A DNA stretch of 64,000 bases from Elephas maximus indicus (lineage: Eukaryota > Chordata > Mammalia > Proboscidea > Elephantidae): assembly GCF_024166365.1 (NCBI RefSeq), contig NC_064819.1, positions 111,272,293 through 111,336,292 on the forward strand. The letters are read 5' to 3'. The first letter of the stretch is position 1. Every line of letters starts with the position of its first letter. The notes under the pieces are model-generated. The model saw only the letters and a program-made list of their open reading frames with translations, was not told the origin of the DNA and did not search any database. Made by a program: the position numbers and the translations under genes. This document shows positions 33,298-44,329 of this stretch, piece after piece.

Positions 33298-33395
33298 TGT
33301 TGTTGTTATTGTTAGGGGCCAATTTTAGAGCCAATTTCGAGTCATAGTGACCCCAAGTGACAGAGTAGAACTGTTTCATAGCCATAGTGTTTGCT
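33298..33395 (-). mobile_element. AfroSINE/RTE tail fragment
   Basis: TTGTTGTTATTGTTAGGGGC then TTTCGAGTCATAGTGACCCC is the antisense 3' end that RTE and AfroSINE share; too short to decide between them. Confidence 0.7.
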
Positions 33396-33844
33396 AACTT
33401 AATTTTTTTATGAGTAAATCTTTTCTCGTGTCATTAATTTCAGTATTTTTTTTTTATGGCTACATAGTTTTCCCAGTAACTATACTGCTTTCTTTCTAGA
33501 GAATTCCAAGCTTACAAACAAGTTGCGAGAAATATACAAAAAAAAAAAAAAAAAACTCATATGCCTTTGGCCAGAGAGACCCTTTTATCAAAGGAATCCA
33601 AGAGATGATATGCCATTTCACCCAGTTGTCATGCCTCTTTAATCTCCTGCAATCTGAAAAAGTAACCTTGACAGTTTGGAAGATTTTGTACCAGTCATTT
33701 TATAGAATGTCCCTCTATTTGTGTTTGTCTGATGTTTCCTCATGACTGGACAGAGGTTATGTGTTTTGAGCCAGAATATCACAGAAGTGACACTGTTTTC
33801 ACTGCATTGTGTTGTGTGACATCTGATGTTGATTCTTCCTTTAC
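33396..33844. other. Non-coding with poly(A) run
   Basis: No gene. A-run at about 33538-33555; otherwise unrecognised. Confidence 0.45.
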
Positions 33845-34368
33845 AGGTGGTATCTTAGATATCTACTGTTGCTCTAACAGAAATACCAAAAGCGATGGCT
33901 TTAACAAACAGAAATTTATTTCCTCAAAGTTTAGGAGGCTAGAAGCCCGAATTCAGGGCACCAGCTAGAGGGGAGCGCTTGCTGTCTCTGTCAGATCTGG
34001 AGGAAGGTCCTCATCATCAATCTTCCCCTAGTCTAAGAGCATCTCAGCGCAGGGACTCTGGGTCCAAAGGACGCACTCTGCTCTAGGCTCTGCTTTCTTG
34101 GTGGTAGAAGGTCCCTCTGTCTCTCTGCTGGCTTCTGTGTTTTGTATCTCCAAAGAGATTGACTCAAAGTACAACCTAATCTTGTAGACTGAATCCTGCC
34201 TTATTAACATAACTGCCTCTCACCCTGTCTCATTAACATCATAGAGGTAGGATTTACAACACGTAGAAAAATCACATGAGGTGACAAAATGGTGAACAGT
34301 CACACAATACTGGGAATCATGGCCTACCCAAGTTGACACACATTTTAGGGGGGCACAATTAGTGGTGT
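33845..34368 (-). mobile_element. MaLR/ERVL-type LTR, antisense
   Basis: The plus strand reads ACAAACAGAAATTTATTTCC (complement of an LTR polyadenylation region with AATAAATTTCTGT) through to AAGTTGACACACATTTTAGG. It is homologous in layout to the LTR at 41314-41869: shared CTTTAACAAA, GAAATTTATTT, ATTAACAT and GAGGTAGGATTTA blocks. No internal retroviral sequence. Confidence 0.65.
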
Positions 34369-35439
34369 TAATTTTGAGTACTTGAATAAGACAATATCTA
34401 CCAGATTTTTCTTCTGTAAAGTTAATGGTCTGCCCTTTTAAATGTATTTTTTAGAAGACCACATAAAATCACATTCTTCATTCTACTTTCACACACTGAT
34501 TTTAGTGTTAATTAATGTTTTTCTGTCAGTTTTTCTATATTTATTAGTTGTCATTCTACAGGAAGATTTCATTTATTTATTTATTTATATCTGTATACTC
34601 ACAGATTCTTATTTTATTCAATGTGTTATAATTTGTTACTATCATTATTTACTTTGGTACTCTTCATCCCATGTTTGGCCAGTGAAGGCCTCTCAAAACT
34701 TGCCTCTTTGTCTTTTGACATAGCCCCATTATTCTTCAAGTGTTTTCTTACATTCTGAAACAACAATACATCCTAGGTTCAACTTATTCTTTGTCAGTCC
34801 AAACCTTGGAATCAGCCATTTCTCCACGAAGCTCTGGTTCCCCTTAGTGGAGAATGGTAATTAAACACCAAGATCTGGGTGCTAAGTGTGGCTTATTGCT
34901 GCTGGTGTGCTACTACTCCAAGGTCCTCTCAGTGGAAGGACTTGAAGATATATGTATATTTACACAAACATATATGTATGTATATATATATGTATATATA
35001 TACACACACATATGCACATATACATATATGTATGTATACAAACAAATTTACATCTTTATTTTTGAATCTACAGCTTTATGTTGAAAACCATGAGTTTATA
35101 CCAATACTGTAATTTTGATCCAACATCACAGGGTTTATTCTCATTTTGCCCCTTTCCAAATGTATATACTTCTCTGATAATAAGAAGCATGACTCCCATC
35201 ATCCTCAGTGTATTTATTTATTTTTTCAGCCTTCTGCTGGGCCACTGCCCCATTCAGATTACTTCTGCCTACAGGCCTCAACTCCCACTGGACCACCCTC
35301 ACTCTGATCCCCTCCTCTCCTGGGCCCAACCCCTGCCAGACTGCTTTCTTTCAAGGAAGGAAAGAAAGAAACAGAACTGTAAGTAAAGAATTGAATAGAA
35401 ATGCCCATGTGTAGCCTGACCTAACCTCGTTTATCAAGG
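34369..35439. other. Non-coding with simple repeats
   Basis: No gene. (ATTT)n at about 34569-34590 and a long TATATG/TATATA microsatellite at about 34949-35047. Reading frames through the microsatellite are artefacts. Confidence 0.6.
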
Positions 35440-36078
35440 TAAAATTGGACGATCATATCCATTGTCCTGAATGCTTTTTCTGTTAATTCTGCTTAAGAAT
35501 AAATATGGTTATTTTGCTGCCACATCACTCTTTTGACTCATGTTGAATTTACCATTGCTATAATCCTTCGGGAATCCTTGGGTGGTACAAATGGTTAAGC
35601 ACTTGACTGCCAACTGAAAGTCTGGCAGTTGGAATCCACTCAGAGGTGCCTTGAAAGAAAGGCATAGCAATGTACTTCCAAAAAATCAGCCACTGAAGAC
35701 CCTGTAGAGCACAGTTCTACTCTGACACACGTAGGGTCACCATGAGTCAGAATCAACTCGTTGGCATCTGGTTTGGTTTTTGGTATAATTCCTCAGTCTT
35801 TTTTGTGTATTTTAATGTTAAATAAACAGTAGTTCTCTCCCAGAACTCACTCCTGTTCTTTATCTGTGAAGTAGAATTCTTGTACAAAAAATTCTTATTA
35901 GAGCGATTCCATGTTTCTATCAGCCAAGGTCATTTTAGATCTTAATTTTATATCCAATGTGTTTAATATCTCATATACCACCCAGATTTGTGCTTCTGAC
36001 ACATTTTCAAAGTATGCTACCTACATTCTTATCCAAATCATTGATAAATGAGGTTACAGCCTAAGGACCACCACTTGG
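35440..36078 (-). mobile_element. L3/CR1 LINE, interrupted by an AfroSINE
   Basis: TTTGCTGCCACATCACTCTTTT with GACTCATGTTGAATTTACC, then after the SINE CATATACCACCCAGATTTGT and TTATCCAAATCATTGATAAA, follow antisense CR1/L3 order. The AfroSINE at 35569-35783 splits the element and the two sides continue in register. Confidence 0.65.
35569..35783 (+). mobile_element. AfroSINE inserted in L3/CR1, with TSD
   Basis: Sense long-subtype copy. TATAATCCTT (35559-35568) and TATAATTCCT (35784-35793) form an imperfect 10-bp TSD within L3 sequence. Confidence 0.87.
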
Positions 36079-36080
36079 GG

Positions 36081-36137
<57 letters not shown>

Positions 36138-36138
36138 A
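36079..36138. repeat. poly(A)-(TA)n microsatellite
   Basis: An A-run merging into a long TA repeat. It continues into a CA and GA-rich tract up to about 36170, part of the microsatellite at the 3' edge of an LTR-like repeat. Confidence 0.8.
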
Positions 36139-36170
36139 TCACACACACAGAAGGAGAGCAAGAGAGAGAG

Positions 36171-36262
36171 AAGTCCCTGGGTGGTACAAACTAATGGCTT
36201 CAGCTGCAATCCAAAAGGTTGGAAGTTTGAGTCCACCTAGACTTGATGCCAACTGGTAGCAT
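36171..36262 (+). mobile_element. AfroSINE, collapsed by internal deletion
   Basis: Sense head GTCCCTGGGTGGTACAAACT to GAGTCCACCTAG, then directly the tail ACTTGATGCCAACTGGTA. The middle third is deleted. It sits in the GA-rich edge of an LTR-like repeat. Confidence 0.75.
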
Positions 36263-36636
36263 ATAGAGAGAGAGATTTACTTAAAGGAATTGGCTCATGC
36301 AGTTGTGGGAACTGACAAGTCCAAAATCTGTAGATGAGGTAACAGGCTGAAGACTCCTGCAGGCTTATATCCCAAGACCCACAGATCAGGCAACAGGAAC
36401 AGTGCAGTGTAAAGTTCTGCCAAAATATCTGTTTATATTCAGAAGGCAGAACACACCCTAGGGAAATTCCCTTTTCAGCTAATTGATTAATTGCATTATA
36501 CTAGATTGCGTTATAGAAGGTAATTAAATTACAGCTTACATTAGAGATTATATTATGGAATAGCAACTAGACTAACGTTTGGCCAAACAACTGGGAACGG
36601 TAGCCTAGCCAAGTTGACATATAAAATTAGCCATCA
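36263..36636 (-). mobile_element. MaLR-like LTR, antisense
   Basis: GAGAGAGATTTACTTAAAGG, AAGTCCAAAATCTGTAGATG and CCAAGTTGACATATAAAATT, ending near CATCACAA, form the antisense layout of a mammalian MaLR-type LTR. No TSD identified. Confidence 0.55.
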
Positions 36637-36639
36637 CAA

Positions 36640-36745
36640 TTATTACTTCCATTTTACAGATGAGGAACCAAGGCACAGAGAGATTGTAACTTGTCCAACC
36701 CCAGTAAATTGAGTCAGAGTGAAACTTAAGTAGCCAGGTTGAAGA
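36640..36745 (-). mobile_element. MIR fragment
   Basis: TCCATTTTACAGATGAGGAA, CCAAGGCACAGAGAGATTGT and AACTTGTCCAACCCCAG are the antisense MIR core. Confidence 0.8.
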
Positions 36746-36876
36746 CCTTAGGGGTCTCTCTCTCGTATGTAAGAAAATGGAGTCGTTTTCAATGACTACA
36801 TGGGATGAGCTAGGCCTTCCTTCTCAGTGCTTTTGTAGTACTTTTTTTTTTTTTTATTTCCCTGTATTGCTGTTCT

Positions 36877-39152
36877 GTTAGGTGCCGTTGAGTTGGTTCC
36901 AACTCATAGCAACCATATTTACAACAGAAGCAAACACTGCCCGGTGCTGCGCCATCCACACAGTCATTGCTATGTTTGAACCCATTGTTGCAACCACTGT
37001 GTCAGTCCATCTCATCCAGGATCATCTTCTTTTTTGATGACCCTCTACCCTACTAAGCATGATGTCCTTCTCCAGAGACTGGTCCCTCCTGATAACATGT
37101 CCAAAGTACATGAAACAAAATCTCACCATCCTCACTTTCAAAGACCACTCTGGCAAGACATCTTCCAAGACAGATGTGTTCATTATTCTAGTCCATGATA
37201 TATTTAATATTCTCGGCCAAAACCATGATTCAAAGGCATCAATTCTTCTTAGGTCTTCCTTATTCATTGTCCAGCTTTCCCATGCATGTATGAGGCAATT
37301 GAAAATATCATGGCTTGGGTCAGTTCTACCTTAGTCCTCAAAGTGACATCTTTGCTTTTTTAACACTTTAAAGGTCTTTTGCAGCAGATTTGCCCAATGC
37401 AGTACTTCGTTTGATTTCTTGACTGCTGCTTCCATGGGTGTTGATTGTGGATCCAAGTAAAATGAAATCCTTGACAACTTCAGTATTTTCTGCATTTGTC
37501 ATGATGTTGCTTATTGGTCCAGTTGTGAAGGATTTTTGTTTTCTTTATGTTGAGGTGTAATCCGTACTGGAGGCTGTTGTCTTTTATCTTCATCAATAAG
37601 TACTTCAAGTCCTCCTTGCTTTCAAAAGCAAGGTTGTGTCATCTGCATATCACAGGTTGTTAATGAGTCTTTCACCAACCCTGATGCCGTATTCTTCTTT
37701 ATCTTGTCCAGCTTCTTGGATTATTTGTTCAGTATACAGATTCAATAAGTATGGTGAAAGGATACCTTTCCTGATTTTAAACTGTGGAGTATCCCCTTGT
37801 TCTACTCAAATGACTATCTCTTGGTCCATGTACAGGTTCTGCATGAACACAGTTAAGTGTTCTGGAAGTCCCATTCTTCTCAATGTTATCCATAATTTGT
37901 TACGATCCACACAGTAGAATGCCTTTACATAGTCAATAAAGCACAGGTAAACATCTTTCTGGTATTCTTTGCTTTCAGCCAAGATCCGTCTGACATCAGC
38001 AATGATACCCCTGGTTCCACATTCTCTTCTGAATCTGGCTTGAATTTCTGACAGTTCCCTGTTGCAACTATTTTTGAATTATATTCAGCAAAATTTACTT
38101 GTATGTGATATTAGTGATATTATTTGATAATTTCCACATTCTGTTGGATCACCTTTCTTTGGAATGCGTACAAATATGAATCCCTTCCAGTTGCTTGGCC
38201 AGGTAGCTGTCTTCCATATTTCTTGGCATAGACAAGTGACCACTTCCAGCACTGCATCCGTTTGTTGAAACATCTCAATTGGTATTCCATCAATTCCTGA
38301 AGTCTTGTTTTTCACCAATGCCTTCAGTGTAGCTTGGACTTTTTCCTTCAGTACCATCGGTTCTTGAGCATATGCTACCTCCTGAAATGGTTGAACATCA
38401 ACCAATTCTTTTTCATACGATGACTGTATATTCCTTCCATCTTCTTTTGATGCTTCCTGCATCGTTCAATATTTTATCCATGGAATCCTTCAATATTGCA
38501 ACTTGAGGTTTGAATTTTTTCTTCAGTTCTTTCAACTTGAGAAATGCCAAGCGTATTCTTCCGTTTTGGTTTTCTATCTCCAAGTCTTTGCACATTTCAT
38601 TATAATACTTTGTCTTCTCGAGCCGCCCTTTGAAATCTTTTGTTCGACTCATTTACTTCATCATTTCTTCCATTTGCTTTAGCTACTCTACATTCAAGAG
38701 CAAGTTTCAGAGTCTCTTCTGACGTCCATTTTGGTCTTTTCTTTGTTTCCTATCTTTTTGATGACTTTTTGCTTTTTTCACGTATGATGTCCTCCTACAA
38801 CTCATCTGGTCTTTGGTCATTAGTGTTCAATGTGTCAGATCTATTCTTGAGAAGGTCATATTTTGTTTCTCATGGACTTACCCTAATTTTCTGCTGCATC
38901 AACTTGAACTTGCGTATGAGCAATTGATGGTCTGTTCCATAGTCGACTCCTGGCCTTGTTCTGACTGATGATATTGAATGTCTCCATCATTTCTTTCCAC
39001 AGATGCAGTTAGTTTGATTCCTGTGTTTTCCAACCAGTGAGGTCCATGTCTATAGTCACTTTTCTGTTGTCGAAAAAAGGCATTGGCAATGAATAAATCA
39101 TTGGTCTTGCAAAATTGTATCATGGGATCTTCAGCATTATTTCTATATAATG
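36877..39152 (-). mobile_element. RTE LINE, 5'-truncated 2.3-kb copy
   Basis: The longest uninterrupted RTE copy: antisense from the 3' tail near 36877 through C-terminal region, RT and connector into the endonuclease at about 39150. It serves as an in-window reference for the rearranged copies at 1-2929 and 19384-20214. No clear TSD. A T-run at 36841-36856 precedes its 3' end. Confidence 0.9.
36877..39152 (-). pseudogene. RTE endonuclease/RT ORF remnant
   Basis: Minus-strand pieces in order: endonuclease end (38899-39123 region), lysine-rich connector (38413-38652), RT N-terminal fingers (38085-38462, with SGIDGIPIEMFQQ and VRIPKKGDPTECGNYQIISL motifs typical of LINE RTs), and C-terminal tail (37022-37267). 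The pieces are in different frames and the catalytic block is not in an open frame. Non-functional. Confidence 0.78.
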
Positions 39153-41204
39153 CTTGTCAATTACATTATTTGCAAAGTATTTGACGGATGGGACTAACAA
39201 CTTATCCTTGTACCTGATATGGAGTAGGCTTTCAGTAAATGCTTCATTTTGATAGAAAATTTAGGCTTAGAGGATATGGATTTCCCAAGGTCAAAGTGAT
39301 GGTTTGTGGAAAATTCAGACTAAAGTCCAAATCTTTTAAGTTTCAATCAAGTGGCTGTTCTTTTTCCTGCATCATGTAGGCCTTCCTGTTACCATGCTTT
39401 TTACTAGAAAAATACATTGGAGCCTATCTAAATGTCAGGATATTCCTTATAGACTTAGATTAGTTGAACTCCATGTGAGAAAAATGCATGTTTCTTTCTA
39501 CAAGAGTCCATTCCTTATGGTGACTAAAAATATAAAGGGAATGGGAAGGGTGCTGGATTTGAAACTAAAAGAAGCTGGTGCAGTCCAGATTCTGCCTTGA
39601 AAGTGGGAGCTACCACTTGTACCATTCTGGGTTTATAATATTTCTTGTCAAGTTGTGGAACTATAAAGGAGGGAAAAAACAGTTCTCAAAATATCATAAA
39701 TCAATTTGTTTTATTTATTTATTTACTTATTTATTTATTGGTAGCATTTGAAGTGGGGTGAAAGGGTGAAGACGGGTCACAAAAGCAGAGAACTGAGTGA
39801 GTTTTCTCATGGTAAAGTTTTTAGTTACTCTCAATTGCCATAGAGACTTTCAGGGAAGAGGTGAGCATACAAACTCCTTGAAAAAACCAAGGTCAGGATG
39901 TCTGGAACATGTTTGTAATAGCTCAGTGAATTTCTAATGTCAATATTCTACAGCCAAAGACCACCAGGAATACACCTGTAGTTGAACAAGTTGGGTTTAT
40001 TTCTCATTATAATGAGGGAGAACACACATCATGGAAAGCGTCGGGTCATAGTAAGAGAGTATTACCACTAAAACCCACTGAGAAGAGACTTATTAAAGGA
40101 TTTGGGCTGGTCTTCAGTGATTTGGGAAAGGTTCAAAGAAGCAGTGTTTTACTCTAGACTGGATGCTGTCAGAAAGCAGCAGCATCTTTAATCGGGTATC
40201 TTAATAAATCTATAAGGCAAGAGGAATGAAGCAGAGCTAAGACTGTATATAACTGGTAAAGAAGCAATGGTCATTCATAATAGCCAGGATAGGGGAATGT
40301 TTGGTCACTTTCGTGGCTTGGACAATGTTTGTGTTTTGTCTGTGTTCAAACATGACTGCAGAGGGTCTTGTTTTTGTCTTGATCAATCATGGTCACAGAG
40401 TGGCTTTAGATGATTTGTGTTTTGTGAAATTGTTTAAGTTCAATAGGAGAACACCAAGAAGAACCTGATCATGCCAAGCCAAGCCATAGTTGTCAGGGGG
40501 CACTTTTGCCTTTCCCACTAGTGAGATATTATCACCATAATAGGTAAGCCCCTTCTTACTTTGGCATCATCACACAGTTACTAGCCCACCAACAAGTAAA
40601 TACTAATAAGGTCCACCACCACCACCACCTCTTCCACAAGTAGAAAATGAACAAAAGTAGTAGTACTTGCAAACGGCTTTCACTAGAAAAATGAATGTCT
40701 AAATTTCCCAAAACAACTAAGAAAAGATACAAGATGAGGCTACCATATGGACTTTGAAAAAAACGAAAAGGCTGTGTGGACTGGAGTAGTGAGTGAAGAT
40801 ATTATAGAGAGGGTGGGATTTGGGCTGAGTTTCAAAAATAAATTGAATTTGAAGAAGAAACTAAGCAGAGGGTGGACCTTTCAAGTGGGGAGAACAATAC
40901 TAATTCTGGAGAAGATGTGCTTTGGCCCTGTTAAGTACTATACTACAGGACAGACAGGAGGTACAGCAGCCAGGACAAAATCTACTCATTAGAGTGGATG
41001 AAGCATGGAGATGGGGAAATGGCTGGAAGGCAGAGGGCTGAATTCCAGTTCAGAGACTCATTGTGACAAAAATAATTGTCTAAGCAGGTTGTTATCATCA
41101 GTAAGTTTCATGTAGAGAGCCTGGCTTATCTTAAAAAACAAAAAAAGCCTAGAGAAATGGAAGCTAGGACAAAACAGAGATCCCATTACCAGAATCCTGA
41201 GGTG
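39153..41204. other. Non-coding, largely unrecognised
   Basis: About 2 kb without a gene. (ATTT)n at about 39707-39740 and an (ACC)n tract at about 40611-40632. The 39950-40620 section has the feel of an old LTR or DNA-transposon fossil, but I could not place it. Confidence 0.45.
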
Positions 41205-41313
41205 GAGTTTTTTTTTTTTTTTTTTAATAATGTACACCAATTTAACAACTTCTACATGTACAGTTTGGTGACATTAATTACATCCTTCAAGTTATGCAAC
41301 CATTCTCACCCTT
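41205..41313 (-). mobile_element. Old L1 3'-end fragment
   Basis: A T-run (complement of poly(A)) followed by AGTTTGGTGACATTAATTAC and AAGTTATGCAACCATTCTCA. The same layout occurs at 62517-62955, where it continues into L1-like sequence. Confidence 0.55.
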
Positions 41314-41869
41314 TGCCTTAGTTATCTAGTGCTGCGGTAACAGAAATAACATAAATGGGTGGCTTTAACAAATAGAAATTTATTTTCTCGTAGTTTCTCT
41401 TAGGCTAGAAGTCTAAATAATTCAGGATGCTGTAGGGGAAGGCTTTCTCTTTCTGTTGGCTCTGGAGAAAGATCTTGTCTCTTTGAGCTTCTCCTCCTGG
41501 GCAACCTTTATGTGGCATCTCTCTTCCCCCATCTCTGCCTGCTTGCTTGCTTGTTTACCATATTTTTACACAAATAAAAATATGTCATTTTTTTCTTTTA
41601 CACATTGCCATAAAAAATTAGCATAGCACACTTACAAAAATACCTTGTTGGGGGAGGGCATGGTTGGCAAACAAACGGGAGGTACCAAGTTATTTTCATA
41701 AAAATGTAGTAATCTCTTTTATATCTCAAAAAAGATTGGCTCAAGACACACTAATCTTGTCTCATTAACATAACAAAAACAGCCTATTCCTAAATGGGAT
41801 TATAACCACAGGCATAGAGGTTAGGATTTACCACACATACTTTTGGGGGCCACAATTCAATCCATAACA
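41314..41869 (-). mobile_element. MaLR/ERVL-type LTR, antisense, carrying a fold-back element
   Basis: In minus orientation it begins TGTTATGGATTGAATTGTGG (at 41869) and ends near the CTAAGGCA complement at 41314. The AATAAATTTCTATTTG-type polyadenylation region lies near 41378. A 144-bp palindromic element interrupts it at 41562-41705, and the LTR resumes with TCTCTTTTATATCTCAA, as in the copy at 33845-34368 where no palindrome is present. Confidence 0.68.
41562..41705. repeat. Second copy of the fold-back element, internally deleted
   Basis: Shares the tip ATTTTTACACAAATA and the right arm (AAAATACCTTGTTGGGGGAG, GGTTGGCAAACAAAC, CATAAAAAT end) with 20804-21011. Roughly 60-75 bp of the left arm are missing. 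It interrupts an LTR, so it is younger than that LTR. Confidence 0.78.
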
Positions 41870-42129
41870 CCTTCTTTTTCTGAATTGTTCTTGTAGACTG
41901 GTTCTTGAGAACCAAGAGATTCAGGAAACTCTATGTATCATATGAGGGAGAGAGCTCAAGATGGGATCCACACCTAGATAGTGGATTGTATAGAGGAGGC
42001 TAGAACTCCTTACAACAGCCTTCTCACCTTAAGTTTATATAAGTCTTAGAGACCAGGATGGAGCTGAGTGGCAGGTGAGGGTCAAGTGAGAAGAGAGAGA
42101 GAAACACTGGAACGCAGGGCAGGTCTGCA
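41870..42129. other. Non-coding, unrecognised
   Basis: No gene seen. Confidence 0.4.
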
Positions 42130-42345
42130 GTTTGAATCTCAATTCCTATATTTATTAGCTGGATATTCTTGGATAAATAAATCACTTTACCCCTCTAAAC
42201 CTAAGTTTTCTCATCTATAAAATCAGGATAATGGTAAGCTTACCAAAAGTTGTTGGAAATATTAAGTGCCATAATCCTTATAAAACATTTGACAGTCTGG
42301 CATTTACCATAATGCTTATATAGTATTTCATAGTGTTCAGCATTA
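42130..42345 (+). mobile_element. MIR SINE
   Basis: Sense order: TATTAGCTGGATATTCTTGG, CTAAGTTTTCTCATCTATAA, AATCAGGATAATGGTAAGCT, then a decayed 3' part. Confidence 0.72.
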
Positions 42346-42358
42346 ATAAATTTTAGCC

Positions 42359-42418
42359 ATCATCGTCATCATCATCATCATCACCTGCTTCTTCATCAGC
42401 TACATCATCATCATCAAA
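42359..42418. repeat. (CAT)n trinucleotide repeat
   Basis: CATCATCGTCATCATCATCA tract with interruptions (CTGCTTCTTCATCAG); simple repeat at the end of a MIR. Confidence 0.85.
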
Positions 42419-42436
42419 AAGAGGAGAATGGTATAA

Positions 42437-42655
42437 GGCAAGGCTCAGCAAATATGGCCCACAGACTAAATTCAGCCCCCTATCTGTTTTTGTAAATAGT
42501 TTTATTGGACTATAGCAGTGCTCCTTCATTTATGTATTGTCTATGGCTACTTTTCTGACAACATCAATTATGTAATTGCAACAAAGACTTTAAGGCCCAC
42601 AAAGCTGAAAATATTTATTATCTGGTCTTTTACAGAAAAGTCTACCAAGAACTTT
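42437..42655 (-). mobile_element. hAT-type MITE (mammal-wide, Charlie-like)
   Basis: The inner sequence TGGCCCACAGACTAAATTCA, TTTTTGTAAATAGTTTTATT and CTGGTCTTTTACAGAAAAGT belongs to a very common mammalian non-autonomous DNA transposon whose ends read like CAGGGGTCGGCAAAC. Terminal bases are decayed (CTCAGCAAATATGG, TCTACCAAGAAC). Exact family name not asserted. Confidence 0.68.
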
Positions 42656-43201
42656 TCTAAGGTAAAATTCTAAGGCAAGAAATCAAATAAGCATGGCTAG
42701 GAAGCTATGAGGACTCCTACTGAACAAAGCACAGGATTTACATGGGCAGTAGTAAGAAAAGGTTGAGCAGGTAAGTTGAGGTACATATATTTCAAAAAGA
42801 GAAGCCTTAAAATTAGTAATTAAGGAGAGGGAGCCAACATGGCACTATAGACAGAAGCACCATGCTGTCCCTTCACAGCAAAGACCCAAATAACTTAAGT
42901 AAAACAGAGACAGACATCAATCCCAGAACCCTAAGCTTCAAATGAAGAGATAACTCAACCAAGCACTGAACGGAATAAGAAACTGACAGAGAACAGAGAG
43001 CAAGGACAGTTATGAGCAGAGGTCCCCTATCAGCTAATGCAGCACAGATCCACCATCTTGGATTCCTGTTGGAGATCAGCAGACCAGAAGTACAGGAAAG
43101 CAGATTCACGGAGCTCCTAGCAGGAGACAGAGCACCTGGTAACGAGTGAAACACACCTTCCCACCATCCACCCTGCCCCCCGTCCAGCCTTCACCACTTC
43201 C

Positions 43202-43331
43202 CGGCTGGCCGATCTGCAGCTTCCTAGCAGGTCGATTCCCAGCTTCCTGGAGGGCTGATTCACTGCTTCCCAGCAGGCCCATCAGGGGCTTACTGGCAGG
43301 CCGATCCACCGCTTCCAGCAGGCCAAGACCA
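43202..43331 (+). repeat. 23-bp tandem repeat in L1 5' UTR, ~5.5 copies
   Basis: Five consecutive 23-bp units start at 43202, 43225, 43248, 43271 and 43294, then a partial unit. Each is close to CAGCAGGCCGATYCRCAGCTTCC. All units keep exactly 23 bp though they differ in sequence. The other L1 5' UTR (52494 onward) lacks this array. Confidence 0.88.
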
Positions 43332-44329
43332 CAGAACAGGAGATGCCCAGTTCCTTGCCATGTGGATTCACCCTACGCACACTGGCCAGCTTCTTCACTG
43401 CCATTTCTTTGTTGCTGGTGTTGCTTTTTCCAGCCTCTTTTGGTTTCTTCCCTGTCTCCCACCTCTTCCTCCTCCCTTCTCTTGAACACCTGACTCTGTG
43501 TGCCATCTTTTCTTCTTCTTGACAGGCCACGAAGTGCCGCTCAGCTGAGGAACAGCTGCCCTGGTCCGAGCCTCTGTACTGATGGGATCCCTTGGGGCTT
43601 TTTTTTAAAAAAACTTTTTCTTTTTTGTTGTTTGTTTTCTCTTTCTTTTTTCCTTTCTATTTTTTTCATTTCTCGATCTCTCATCTCTTTCTACCCACTT
43701 TTTTTTTTCCTGTCTCCTGAATACTCGGGCCATGTATCATCTCCACCCCTTCTAACAGAGCTGTACTGTGTGGCTTTGGAGCCAGTTCCCCAGTCTGAGC
43801 AGCCACATCAGTGGGAGCCAGGGGGGCATTTTTTTTTTTTTCATTTTGTTTTTCTTCATTTCTTGATTTCTTGTCTCTCCACTCCAATGGCAGGGTCCCT
43901 CTGCATTTTTTTTTTTTTTTTGCTCCTATTTCTCTCTCCTCTCTTCTTTCCCATACCCAACCTAGCTCCACACATCACAACTTCCCCGTTCCTCCTGCCT
44001 ATCTGCACCATGTGCTGAACACTGCACTCCTGAGCAGCACAGTCATGGCCTACCAGAATCTGCCCTGCACTGACCAGCAGCTCACCTTGTTGGCCCCAGT
44101 ACACTCCTCAAACAAAACATCCCAGCCACACCGCTTCAGCTGGACCTGCCCTGCTGCACCATAGCTGAATGGCTGGCCCTGACCATTACACAAGAGGTGA
44201 AAAATATTGCGTCAACAGACAAGCAAACAACAAGATGCACAGCCCGTCTGCTCAGACATAACCAAATAAAATTAAAAAAAAACAGGATGAAACAAATATA
44301 CAATCAATAAACAACGAAAATAACTACTG

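Noticed and set aside
34854..35112. Open frames of 76-77 codons rich in Tyr, Ile and His
   Set aside because: They translate the TATATG/CATATA microsatellite.
39950..40620. A possible LTR or DNA-transposon fossil
   Set aside because: No terminal repeats, polyadenylation layout or named family could be supported.
43202..43331. CRISPR-like array
   Set aside because: Repeats are directly abutting with no spacers, and the array lies in a L1 5' UTR of a mammalian genome.
43500..44164. 172-codon and related phenylalanine-rich open frames
   Set aside because: They lie in the T-rich part of the L1 5' UTR and reflect base composition.
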